DNA from: Lachnospiraceae bacterium
GTDB lineage: Bacteria > Bacillota > Clostridia > Lachnospirales > Lachnospiraceae
Assembly: GCA_021770345.1 (NCBI GenBank)
Contig: JAETRD010000001.1
Coordinates: 248,001 to 312,000 of the forward strand
Length of the DNA: 64,000 nucleotides
Reading direction: 5' to 3'
The notes under the pieces are model-generated. The model did not search any database. It saw only the letters and a program-made list of their open reading frames with translations, and was not told the origin of the DNA. Position numbers and translations under genes: made by a program. Below, piece by piece: positions 25,747-34,835 of the stretch (position 1 is the first letter of the stretch; each line of letters opens with the position of its first letter).

Positions 25747-28700
25747 ATCAAAAGAAAACGGTTACGACGCATTTATCTCCTACCACCGCGTTCCCTTAAA
25801 CATCAAAGTGGCACAAAAACTCCAGGATCTTCTCGAGAGTCCCCGCCTGTTACGCCTCGCGCGGCATGCCCTCCAGTCTGACCTTTCGACCGGGAGCAGG
25901 CAGCGCGACGCTCTGTCCGCTTCCGTATCAGGGAGAAACAGGCTTCATGTCTTCCTCGATCAGGGCGAGCTTTCCGCGAGCAGCCACCTGACCGAGGATA
26001 TCCGCGATGCCCTGCGGCGCTCACACTACCTGATCGTCATCTGTGCCGAAGACCTCAAAGAGTCCGAATGGTGCATGGAAGAAATCCGCATGTTCCGGGA
26101 GCTTCACTCCGGAAACACCGATAAAATCCTCACGCTCCTCGTAAACGGAAAGCCGGGTCCCATCCTGTCGCAGCTCCCCCTGTGGGATTCCCCTCCGCAG
26201 GCGCCCGCTGCCGATCCGCACACAACGGACAAAAAAGCCGCCGACATGCTCGGCGCCGATATCCGCGCCAAAAACACCCGGAAAATCCTGCACAAATTAA
26301 AAACCGAGTATCTGCGGCTCGCGGCCCCGATTTTAGGCTGTGACTACGATGCGCTTTACCGGCGCAATCAGCGCAGGCAAAGGAAAACCGTTATCGCTGT
26401 TCTCTCCGGCACCGCGCTGCTCTTTACCGCCGTCCTTGCCGTGGTGTCCGTATTCGCGTACCGCACCTGGGTATCCGAAAACAATTATCGGACCATGCTC
26501 GTCGACAATTATACGCAGGAGGCCAACCGCTATGTCCGCGCCAAAGATCCGCAGGAAGCGCTCCTATACTACGCCAGCGCACTGAGTCTCGACCCTGAAA
26601 AAATGCCGTCCGCCACCGGCGCCGCACTGCTTCTGCAGGACTATCTGTGGCCGGCACTGCGCGAAAAAGGCGCCGCAAAAACAGACAACGAATCTTCCCT
26701 CGCGCACGACATCCCGGCGTCCGACGAGATGAGTCCCGGCTGTGCGGCAGACGAGGATTTCCTCGACTTCGGCGCGAGCGCACGCGAACTTGCGGACGGA
26801 ACCATGATCGTCGCACACAACGGGCTTGTGCGTCTCTATTCCTTCAACGATTCGGGGGACGCATCGGAGCTTGCCCGCGCAGATCTTGCCGACGCGTTTC
26901 CCTATGATGCGTCAAAAAACGGGCTCGCACGGACAAATGAAGTCTGCGTATCCGCGGACGGCTCACTGGCGCTTGTTAACAGTTACTCTCTCGCGGCGCT
27001 TTATGATACGGAAACCTTAAATCTCAGGACAACCGTCATACGTTATCTCGATTTCCTGCAGGGCATGGCTATCAGCCCGGACAACCGGTATTTCGGCTTG
27101 TCCTACGGAACCAATTATCAGGACAACCTGCTCAATCCGGGCGGCCATTTTGAAATTTATTCCACAGACGGGGAGCTCCTGTTTTCCTCGCCGCAGAACA
27201 GCAAGGAATCCCTGCTCGGAATATCGTTTCATCCCTCAGATCCGGATGTCGTACTCGTGTGGAGCTCCGGTTTTGTGCATGTCTGGAACTGGCAGGAAGG
27301 CAGGGAGATTATGGCGCCCATCTGCGCGGCAAACATCCGAAGCGCCGAATTTTCGGACGACGGCGCATCCGTCACCGTCTCTGACCGTCAGAATGTTTTT
27401 GTCTACTCCCTGGAAAAATTTGCCTGCACTGCCCCGGCGTTTGATCCGGCTGCCGACCTCTCCGCCGTGCCGACCGGGCATTATTATATGGACGCGGAGG
27501 GGCCGGACGGTATGTCCCTGTCTCTGAGTGTCTCGGACCTCACAATGTCCGACGCAGACGGCAGAGAGCGCGCAAAAATCGATCTCCCCGGATATGGCGA
27601 GCGCCTTGCCCTGTCAAAAGACTTCCGGACGGCATACCTGTACAATACCAATGCGGCCGCGCTGATGACACTCCCCGTAGATTTTGAAAACGGCAAATTC
27701 GGGGATATCCTGCAGTTAGACACAGAAGAAGAACCCACGCTTGAGATCTGGTTTGACGACGGCTGGCTTGTCGCCGAACTGACCTCCCGCAATTTGCTGA
27801 TATTTGATGCAGACGGGAATCGCATCGGCAAAATTCTGCCGCAGCATGACGGAAATATCGCTTCCGTTCTGATCGATCCCACCCTTCGGTATCTTGTGCT
27901 GATTTTAAAAGATACAAGAAGCGCTGCGGATAACAGCTTCCACTACGATAAAACAGGCGTCGTGGAAATATGGGATCTTTCCTCTGCGCTTTCGCTTGCC
28001 TCCTACGAGACGGCCAGCAGAGAAACCGTCGACGCGGCATGGCTTACCCCGGACGGTACACTGGTCTTTTGCACCGCCAAAGCCTCCTATGCAAAACAGC
28101 TTGTAATTCCCGCCCCGGATGAGGACGCCGTCCGCTTTCTGCATCAGCTCTGCTGCCTCGATCTTGACCCGGAACAGAATCTGATATCCAAAACGCCGTC
28201 CTGCTCCTCTCAGATGGGAAACTGGGGCTTACTAAACAGCGCTTCTGTTCGGGACATCGAAACCGCACAGACAGACGGAACGCCAGGCACGGGCACGCCG
28301 GAAAGCGAAACTCCGGATGGTACCGCGCCGGGCACCGACACATCGGATGCCGGCACACAAGACACCGATACGTCCGACGCTTCCATGCCGGGCGCCGACA
28401 CGCAGGATACCGGCAGTGCTGAATCCACGGCCTCCCTTGTCTCTCTTGTCGACGCGCTGCGCGGCACGGAAAGCTCCGACAGTGATGCTTGGTTTGCCGC
28501 GTGTGATGCGCTCTGGCAACGCCTCTGTGACGGCGAATTGCCCTACACCGCACAGGAGCTGGACTATTTCTACCGCTATTATAACAACACCGCAGAAAAT
28601 CTCGGGCAGACCGAACAGATGTCGGCGGGCGTAAACGCCTATATCAGCCTCACGATGCGGCTGATAAATCCGGAGGACGGCTTCGAATCGGAGGAGACCG

Positions 28701-29455
28701 TGATGTCCAACTTCTGCGCAGAGCTTATGAATACGCTCTCCTCCACACAGGAATACGATTCCGTCATTGCAGCGTTCTTTGCCGACGCGGCCGCCCTGGA
28801 TGAGGAATCCGCGGATACGCCGCCGTCGGATGACGATATCCTCGCCCGCCTCGATGCTCTTTCCTTCGCTTACACGAAGCTGTACCTGAAAGCCTGGGCC
28901 TCCTGTCTCGACGGCAGCGGCGACGGCGACGAAGCGATGATGGCCGTGGCCTCCTTCTGCGACTCTGATCCTCTTATAGAATCGCTGAAGCCGGAAACTC
29001 TCGCCCTTGCCAGACTTCTGTCGGGTGACGCCCAGGCGGCCGCCGATACGGTAAATCAATGGCTGATCGACGCCTCTTATCAGTATTTGCCCGACGATGC
29101 CGACATAATGGAAGAATACTTGAAAACCCTCCTCCTCGGCGGAGAGATTTTAACGTGGAGGGAGCAGATTGATTCCTCCGTATATGAGGAATTTCTGGAA
29201 CAGATTGATGCCGATTTCGGCCTGGAAGTCTCCGAGACGTCGCCGGAAGCGCAAAAGGCGGGTTTACAGCCGAAAGATCTGATCACACGGATAGACGGCC
29301 ATCGCGTCACCTGCTCGCAGCAATACCGGCGCCTGCGCAGCCTGCCCGACGCAGAGTATCTCACGGTTCTGCGGGACGGGGAGAGCGTTACGATTCCGCT
29401 GACGGAAAACGGAACATTTTACGGGAGGATGAGAATACGGTTTAGGGGGCAGTAG
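25733..29455 (+). CDS. TIR - transmembrane - beta-propeller - PDZ protein
   Basis: A 1240-aa protein. Residues 8-140 are a TIR domain: YDAFISYHRV, HVFLDQGELSASSHL and SEWCMEEIRMF, with the likely catalytic Glu117 at Trp113 + 4, as in the upstream TIR. Residues 219-244 are one membrane helix after RRQRK, so the TIR should be inside and the remainder outside. Residues about 330-800 resemble WD40/propeller blades (FVHVWNWQEGREI, VVEIWDLSSALSL). A Thr/Asp/Gly/Ser-rich linker spans about 843-900. A helical TPR-like part follows, and a PDZ-like end (about 1170-1235; AQKAGLQPKDLITRIDGHRV). It starts inside the end of the TIR-SLOG gene, so it is translationally coupled. A sensor-to-effector signalling pair is likely; ligand unknown. 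Confidence 0.75.
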   Translation: MKKNESKENGYDAFISYHRVPLNIKVAQKLQDLLESPRLLRLARHALQSDLSTGSRQRDALSASVSGRNRLHVFLDQGELSASSHLTEDIRDALRRSHYLIVICAEDLKESEWCMEEIRMFRELHSGNTDKILTLLVNGKPGPILSQLPLWDSPPQAPAADPHTTDKKAADMLGADIRAKNTRKILHKLKTEYLRLAAPILGCDYDALYRRNQRRQRKTVIAVLSGTALLFTAVLAVVSVFAYRTWVSENNYRTMLVDNYTQEANRYVRAKDPQEALLYYASALSLDPEKMPSATGAALLLQDYLWPALREKGAAKTDNESSLAHDIPASDEMSPGCAADEDFLDFGASARELADGTMIVAHNGLVRLYSFNDSGDASELARADLADAFPYDASKNGLARTNEVCVSADGSLALVNSYSLAALYDTETLNLRTTVIRYLDFLQGMAISPDNRYFGLSYGTNYQDNLLNPGGHFEIYSTDGELLFSSPQNSKESLLGISFHPSDPDVVLVWSSGFVHVWNWQEGREIMAPICAANIRSAEFSDDGASVTVSDRQNVFVYSLEKFACTAPAFDPAADLSAVPTGHYYMDAEGPDGMSLSLSVSDLTMSDADGRERAKIDLPGYGERLALSKDFRTAYLYNTNAAALMTLPVDFENGKFGDILQLDTEEEPTLEIWFDDGWLVAELTSRNLLIFDADGNRIGKILPQHDGNIASVLIDPTLRYLVLILKDTRSAADNSFHYDKTGVVEIWDLSSALSLASYETASRETVDAAWLTPDGTLVFCTAKASYAKQLVIPAPDEDAVRFLHQLCCLDLDPEQNLISKTPSCSSQMGNWGLLNSASVRDIETAQTDGTPGTGTPESETPDGTAPGTDTSDAGTQDTDTSDASMPGADTQDTGSAESTASLVSLVDALRGTESSDSDAWFAACDALWQRLCDGELPYTAQELDYFYRYYNNTAENLGQTEQMSAGVNAYISLTMRLINPEDGFESEETVMSNFCAELMNTLSSTQEYDSVIAAFFADAAALDEESADTPPSDDDILARLDALSFAYTKLYLKAWASCLDGSGDGDEAMMAVASFCDSDPLIESLKPETLALARLLSGDAQAAADTVNQWLIDASYQYLPDDADIMEEYLKTLLLGGEILTWREQIDSSVYEEFLEQIDADFGLEVSETSPEAQKAGLQPKDLITRIDGHRVTCSQQYRRLRSLPDAEYLTVLRDGESVTIPLTENGTFYGRMRIRFRGQ

Positions 29456-29479
29456 TACAGCCTTGTTATGCGGAGCTTT

Positions 29480-29900
29480 CGAGAGAGGTTGTGCAGCAAA
29501 ACCTCAAGCCGAAGTAGGGAACCGCCAAAAGGAAATACTCAGAGACCGTCCTGTATCATCAGGACAGTCTCTCACCAAAAGCTGTGGCGTTCCTGCATAC
29601 GAGATATTTCAATTTTTACTGCTGTTAGTATTTCAGGAAAGAACTTATTCCGTTTCCCGACTTCCAAACAGAACAGCCAGACTGTTTCGAAAACTGTCCC
29701 TATGGACAATAGTTTACAACAGAGCCAATGCTCAAATAACGAATGCTCTACAAAGCTTTATGGCTCTGTTTGTGAAGCAGACATCAACGCTTTTCGCAGA
29801 TATCACATCTGTTTTAAAAAGTAAGGTGACCGAATGGATTGCTTTTCAGGCCACATTTATTCAGACTTTATTCAGAAATATCTGCTGGGAAAGTTGAGTT
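29480..29900 (+). pseudogene. Decayed IS transposase fragment
   Basis: Two frames carry pieces of one DDE transposase N-terminus: CGVPAYEIFQFLLLLVF (near 29585-29635) and, one base over, ISGKNLFRFPTSKQNSQTVSK (near 29632-29694). A frameshift near 29635 separates them. A possible C-terminal remnant follows at 29835-29900. There is no intact gene and no clear terminal inverted repeat. The stretch between the TIR gene (ends 29455) and the P-loop gene (starts 29990) holds nothing else I can support. Confidence 0.5.
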
Positions 29901-29989
29901 ATTTATTAATTGAAAAAGAATATGACACATTCATAGGAAATTAATAGCGATAACAGATTTACTATAAGGTGTACAGAGGAGGGACAAAT

Positions 29990-31744
29990 ATGGAGGAGAA
30001 TATAATAAAAAAACAATTGGAAGAATTTCAAGATAAACTAAATTCGATGAAAAATGTTGATGGGTTATTAAAAAATGTAAAGCTATATTTAGGAAAAGTA
30101 GATGCTGTAAAAGAATGGAACGACAATAGAGAAGAAGCCTACAAGCGGTTCTTGCATACACAATCATATTGTGACTTTATTGATGAAGATGCTCTTATTT
30201 TATTAGGGCGAACTGGAACGGGAAAAACATCGATATTGAGATGTCTTTGTGAAAACGTAAATCAAAAAAAGATTAATTCGTATGATTTAGCTATTACAGC
30301 ACAGTTCAATGAAGTGCTTGAAAATTTGATCAATGCGGTAGATAATTTTAATAGCCCAATAATTAACACACAATTGGTAAAGATCATATCAATGTATATA
30401 AATTGTTATGTAATGAAAGCACTATTAAATCAAAATGATTGTAGAAATGCCTCTTCTGCCATGTATTCATATATCAAAGATAACCATCTTTACGATTTGG
30501 GTGATGTGAAGTATATACGTAGTGGAATAAATAAAATACATAATATGATAAAGGCATCTAAGCAACTTTCCGGAAAACCGGGTGAAGTTGCAGCCGATAT
30601 TGCAACAATTGCAGATATTTTAAATGCTTTTACACAAAATGGTTATGAAGAAGCGTATAAAGAAATGATGGAAATTTTGCAGGATAAAAAAGTTTTAGTA
30701 TTAGTTGACACATTGAATGAGTATGATTTACGAGATGCAAAAATAGTACTTTGTGTTAAAGCATTAATTGCTGCATGCTTTGAATATTATAATAATACCG
30801 CCACTAACCATATATTTGTCAAGATATCAATTCCGTCTGAGATACATACTCATTTAATTGAACAATTACCGGGTAAGCAACAAGGAAATACGGTTGTTAT
30901 TCAATGGACAAATAATGATTTGTTAAAAATGATAGCTATTCGATTATTGGCTCATTATGAGAATTCAAAGGGAAAGGTATTAAAGTTTGAAGGACGATAT
31001 AAGTATGAAGATTTTTATGATGATAACATAAATGCAGCAGATAATGCAAAAAAAATATTATATGAGATATTACCTAAAGTATGCCCTACAAGTTTAGAAT
31101 TTTCATTTGATACATTGGCATATTGCATAAGGCATACGCTAAAAAAGCCAAGAGAATTAATGACAATATTTAACTACTTTTTATCTAAAATATATGAAGA
31201 AAAAGACTCCCACTTTTTTATTAATAAACCAAATGAAATTCGCAACATAATACATTCTACACAAGAAGAAATGATTTCTTCTGCACTTAGTATGTATGCG
31301 ACTTCATATAAAAATATTAAAGAAGCATGTGAAATTGTTTTGCAAGGAAGGACATATTATTTTCAAGGAAAGGATCTCAATGATAAATTGAAAGAAGCGG
31401 TAGTTAATAGACAAGGATATGATATTACTGATATAAAACGAATTTTGCTTGAAAGCGGTCTTATAGGAAAGATTAATGAAATTTCAAAGAAATGTGTGAA
31501 AGAAGATGCAGATAGCAAAAATAAGAGATATACCATTCAAAATAGTATACGTATTATAAAAGCAAAGTTTGAATATCAGGTTAAGGGAAGATTGTCTTTG
31601 AATAGGGATGATTATTATGTTTTGCATCCAATGTGCTATGAACATTTTGAATGTAAAGTTGGTAGTCAAACTTTGGTATATCCAGATGAATTTGGAGATG
31701 AAGCAGAGATAATGAAGTCTGTACAATTAAAACAATGGAAATAG
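29990..31744 (+). CDS. AT-rich P-loop NTPase of unknown family
   Basis: A 584-aa protein with Walker A ILLGRTGTGKTS (about residue 67) and a Walker B-like VLVLVDTLNEYD (about 238). The remainder is helical, with no membrane segment or signal peptide, and ends in a beta-rich tail (YYVLHPMCYEHFECKVG). The overall look is of a STAND/AAA or Sll1717-like ATPase; I do not recognise a named family. I chose ATG 29990 because GAGGAGGG lies 6 bp upstream. Base composition is far more AT-rich than on either side, and it is flanked by IS remnants, so it was probably acquired. Such isolated ATPases in defence regions are often anti-phage genes; function here is inference. Confidence 0.6.
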   Translation: MEENIIKKQLEEFQDKLNSMKNVDGLLKNVKLYLGKVDAVKEWNDNREEAYKRFLHTQSYCDFIDEDALILLGRTGTGKTSILRCLCENVNQKKINSYDLAITAQFNEVLENLINAVDNFNSPIINTQLVKIISMYINCYVMKALLNQNDCRNASSAMYSYIKDNHLYDLGDVKYIRSGINKIHNMIKASKQLSGKPGEVAADIATIADILNAFTQNGYEEAYKEMMEILQDKKVLVLVDTLNEYDLRDAKIVLCVKALIAACFEYYNNTATNHIFVKISIPSEIHTHLIEQLPGKQQGNTVVIQWTNNDLLKMIAIRLLAHYENSKGKVLKFEGRYKYEDFYDDNINAADNAKKILYEILPKVCPTSLEFSFDTLAYCIRHTLKKPRELMTIFNYFLSKIYEEKDSHFFINKPNEIRNIIHSTQEEMISSALSMYATSYKNIKEACEIVLQGRTYYFQGKDLNDKLKEAVVNRQGYDITDIKRILLESGLIGKINEISKKCVKEDADSKNKRYTIQNSIRIIKAKFEYQVKGRLSLNRDDYYVLHPMCYEHFECKVGSQTLVYPDEFGDEAEIMKSVQLKQWK

Positions 31745-31759
31745 TTGTGGAAAACAGAA

Positions 31760-31984
31760 ACAACTGCTGGACAGATATGGAAGATCTCTCTCCTTATCAT
31801 TGATGAATGGCTGGTTTTCGACATTTCAGACAGTAACCCTTACTTCCTGTTTGAACTCATGGCGCGGTGCTCCGACTCCACCATCTTCTGTACCCAGTAC
31901 CGAAAAGAGGATTGGATCAGGCCCCTGGAAGAATGGGCTACAGCAAAGGCGATTGTTGATCGGTATGCCTATACTGCATTCTGA
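31760..31984 (+). pseudogene. IstB (IS21 helper ATPase) fragment
   Basis: Translates to an IstB-like C-terminal part: LLIIDEWLVFDIS (Walker B region), FLFELMARCSDSTIFCTQY and KEDWIRPLEEWATAKAIVDR. The N-terminal Walker A part is missing, so this is a dead piece of an IS21-family element, directly after the P-loop gene. Confidence 0.75.
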
Positions 31985-32088
31985 ATAGAAACCTGCAGTG
32001 TGAATATGCGAGAATACTTCGCCCAAAACAGAAAATAACCTGCCGGCAGGCGGATCCTAAAGGCGAAACGTTGATTCGCAAAAGAGAT

Positions 32089-32313
32089 TCAATGGAACGG
32101 AACAAAGTTCTGCTCCGGATCCCCTGCCGCGAAATAATCAACAGGTTCCGGAATGTTTTCATATTCTTTTTGGCGGAGCCTATACACCCACCCGTAAAAA
32201 GTACCCGGGCAGATACCCTTCTCCAAACACCACTGGTAATCGGTCAGGCCGCTGGAGCGGCATTCCGTGGCCAGACGATACTGTTCTTCCGCTTTTACAG
32301 ATTTTGGTTGCAT
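32089..32313 (-). pseudogene. IS66 accessory protein TnpA remnant
   Basis: A 74-aa reading frame (start MQPKSVKAEEQYRLA) with TDYQWCLEKGICPGTFYGWV, typical of the small IS66-family protein TnpA. The usual longer C-terminus is absent and no TnpB or TnpC gene follows, so the element is not functional. Confidence 0.7.
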
Positions 32314-32511
32314 ACATCTAACCTCCATAGATATAGTAAAATGCTTGCACTTGCAGAATTCTGGCACAATACACAGAGTAAAATGCTTGCATTTTCATTA
32401 TTAATGGAACTGGGGCAGACGTTTGTCACTCCGTCAAAATATTTTGCGCTTACAAAATAAAAGCCTGATTCTGACAACGAATCTGCAATTTTCAAAGTAG
32501 GGAGGTATCTT

Positions 32512-32620
32512 TACGGATGACCAGATGGCCGCAGCGATGATAGATCGCTTTGTCCATCACGGGCATTTACTGATATTTAAGGAAAAAACTACCGGATGGA
32601 ACATGCCCTCATGCGCAGGG
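32512..32620 (+). pseudogene. Second IstB fragment, C-terminal end
   Basis: DDQMAAAMIDRFVHHGHLLIF matches the IstB C-terminal block (ALIDRLVHHSHL type). A one-base shift then gives YRMEHALMR, the expected next words. With the fragment at 31760 it brackets the IS66 remnant, as if an IS66 element had inserted beside or into IS21 material. Confidence 0.65.
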
Positions 32621-32895
32621 ACGCGTGAATGTAACCCGCCGAAAGCAGGGAAATTCCCCGAATAAAAAGCAGAGAATTTTAACGCTTTTTTCAGTGAAAA
32701 GTGCTTGACAAAATACAAGAGTTCATTTCAGCAAAACCAGCAGGGAAACCATGAGCAATAAGATCAACCGTATTCTGAAAAATGAGATACAACAGATGTG
32801 AAAAAACGATAATGAGAACAAGACGGGATTCAGAAATGCGCGGCGCTATACGCCTGATCGATCCCAGCTTGTAAAATCGGGAGGTTTATGGTAGT
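32621..32895. other. Non-coding stretch before the second Rpn gene
   Basis: No open frame with codon support. A TTGACA (near 32704) lacks a convincing -10. Only the GGGAGG ribosome binding site of the next gene (32879-32884) is clear. Confidence 0.5.
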
Positions 32896-33738
32896 ATGGA
32901 GATACGAAAACGGAAGGGAAAGCAGGTAGAAAGATTGACAGTGACGGAACAGATAGACCAGAAACATCAGGAAGACTTACAAAGGCTAAGAGGTTTTCGC
33001 CTGCTCGATGATGATTTCCTCACAAAGTGTTTTGAGGGAGATACGGCAAGCATAGAACTGGTATTGCAGATTGTCCTCGAAAAGTCGGATTTAAAGGTGC
33101 TGGACGTCCGCACCCAGGTATTTGTGGAGAACCTGCTAAACCATTCGGTAAGGCTGGATATTCTGGCTACGGACAGCACAGGGGCAAAACTGAATGTGGA
33201 AGTACAGCGCTCCGACAACGGAGCCGGAAGAAAAAGAGCAAGGTACAACAGCAGCATGATGGACGCAAACCTTTTGAAAAAAGGCGAGGACTTCGACAAG
33301 TTGCCGGAAACGTGGGTAATCTTTATCACAGAGAATGACGTAATGGGAAAAGGACTGCCACTCTATCCGATTGAGCGATGTTTTTTAGGAACCGGGGAAA
33401 GATTTGAGGACGGTTCACACATACTGTATGTAAATGGTGCTTACCGTGGAGATACACCAATTGGAAAGTTAATGCATGACTTCTCTTGCACAGACGCAAC
33501 GGATATGTACTATGGGACACTGGCAAACAGGGTGAAATTTTTCAAAGAAAGCAAGGAGGGAATCGAGATTATGTGCCAGGCTATGGAAGATATGAGGAAT
33601 CAGACATTGAAAGAAGGAATGATAAATGTTACAAAGAAAATGTTGGAAGATGGAACAATAACGCTTGAAAAGATCGCGGAATTTGTTGGTCTTTCTGTTG
33701 ACGAAGTGAGAAAATTGAAAACAGACCAGAATATGTAA
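32896..33738 (+). CDS. Rpn family PD-(D/E)xK nuclease (second copy)
   Basis: A 280-aa Rpn/PDDEXK_2-type protein. The nuclease core reads SVRLDILATDSTGAKLNVEVQ (Asp then Glu-x-Gln), followed by RARYNSSMMDANLLKKGEDF and WVIFITENDVMG, and an ERCFLGTGERFEDGSHILYVN block typical of the family. The C-terminus (MLEDGTITLEKIAEFVGLS) is the usual helical tail. It differs much from the Rpn protein at 22729, so it is a separate acquisition rather than a recent copy. It lies at the edge of the IS-remnant zone and converges with the RADAR-like operon. Confidence 0.85.
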   Translation: MEIRKRKGKQVERLTVTEQIDQKHQEDLQRLRGFRLLDDDFLTKCFEGDTASIELVLQIVLEKSDLKVLDVRTQVFVENLLNHSVRLDILATDSTGAKLNVEVQRSDNGAGRKRARYNSSMMDANLLKKGEDFDKLPETWVIFITENDVMGKGLPLYPIERCFLGTGERFEDGSHILYVNGAYRGDTPIGKLMHDFSCTDATDMYYGTLANRVKFFKESKEGIEIMCQAMEDMRNQTLKEGMINVTKKMLEDGTITLEKIAEFVGLSVDEVRKLKTDQNM

Positions 33739-33754
33739 ATGACACTAATGAACC

Positions 33755-33777
33755 GGGAATCTAAAAAATAGATCCCC
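33755..33777. terminator. Candidate terminator between convergent genes
   Basis: GGGAATCTA (33755-33763) and TAGATCCCC (33769-33777) form a stem with one mismatch and an A-rich loop. A T-rich tail (TATTTTTATA) follows on the plus strand. Confidence 0.45.
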
Positions 33778-33821
33778 AGCTCTATTTTTATACCGTAATC
33801 TTTAATATATCTTCACTACAG

Positions 33822-34835
33822 TCAAAAATCTTCACTATGTATTTCTGCAAATTCTTTTTCAATCAGTTCCTGCATCAATGATTCCGGAAGCATACTCCCC
33901 TTGCCGGATTTCTTCATCCTCAAAAGGGCATCCTGCAATTTTTGATTCATCTCTAAAAAATAATATTCTTGATACTGGTAAGGAGTCAGATAATCTGTTG
34001 AAATAACTCCTAATTTTGAAGCAACTTTTCTTTTGATTTCTTCCAGTCTATGTTCTTCCTCCTCTGCCTCTACCTGTATCTGTCTGCAGACATTCTTATC
34101 AAGTTTTGCCCCATACACATCCAGAATCTTATGCAGATTCCTGATTTGTTCCTCCTGCTTCTGACAGTAATAAGATTGAAACCAGCATGCAAGCTTTCGC
34201 TTTAAGCGATTTTTCTGGATATTAATACTTCCCGCGTAACAACGACTAAGATATGCATCCTTCATCTGTCCAAGAAAAATTTTCTGTCCGGGACTTTTTT
34301 TATAAAATGCAAAAATAGTTTCTTCCCATGAAGCAGCAACCTCCTTCCTTTCGGGGCGCAATGCAGCCTGATTGATAAACTGATCTAAAATTCTGCAAAT
34401 ATCCGCACCCATCTGCTCTAATATTTTTACTGCTGGTTCATAATCTTCTGCATTCTGAATCACAGTTTTTCCCGTCGCCTGCTTTAACCACGACTCATAT
34501 TGTTTCTGCAAATCACTCGTTCCATTCTGTTCACTAATATTATGCCCTAAAACTGTACGTAACATCGATATCGTCTTTATATGACCATCAAGTTTCTTTT
34601 GGTCAAAAACAATTTTGTTCGGTTTTGCAATTTTGTAAAGCATCCCGATAATACTTGCATCCACAACTAACTTATATAAGTTCATAACCCCCTGACAAAA
34701 TCTCGCGTCAAAGCTGAAAACCCTAACCTGATCCGGCTGATAATGACAAAACAAAAACAAGTGAGGAGCTATCTTTTTAGAAACTTTCTGATTCAGTAAT
34801 TCTGTCAAATCCGGGAAAAAAAGTATACTCTTCAT
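33822..34835 (-). CDS. Protein of unknown family, last gene of the RADAR-like operon
   Basis: A 337-aa protein with no signal peptide or membrane helix and no motif I recognise. The N-terminal half is alpha/beta (SILFFPDLTELL, PHLFLFCHYQPDQVRVFSF); the C-terminal half is helical and charged, with a likely coiled coil near residues 250-275 (EAEEEEHRLEEIKRKV). Its ATG overlaps the stop of the preceding SIR2/STAND gene by 4 bp, and the ribosome site GGAGGAAAAG lies inside that gene, so the two are translationally coupled and their products probably act together. Function unknown. Confidence 0.7.
   Translation of the reverse strand: MKSILFFPDLTELLNQKVSKKIAPHLFLFCHYQPDQVRVFSFDARFCQGVMNLYKLVVDASIIGMLYKIAKPNKIVFDQKKLDGHIKTISMLRTVLGHNISEQNGTSDLQKQYESWLKQATGKTVIQNAEDYEPAVKILEQMGADICRILDQFINQAALRPERKEVAASWEETIFAFYKKSPGQKIFLGQMKDAYLSRCYAGSINIQKNRLKRKLACWFQSYYCQKQEEQIRNLHKILDVYGAKLDKNVCRQIQVEAEEEEHRLEEIKRKVASKLGVISTDYLTPYQYQEYYFLEMNQKLQDALLRMKKSGKGSMLPESLMQELIEKEFAEIHSEDF

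Noticed and set aside
31760..32620. A working IS21 or IS66 element
   Set aside because: Only fragments with missing domains and frameshifts remain; no transposase core gene or terminal repeats were seen.
32704..32730. TTGACA upstream of the second Rpn gene as its promoter
   Set aside because: No acceptable -10 box at the right spacing, and it lies about 190 bp from the start codon.
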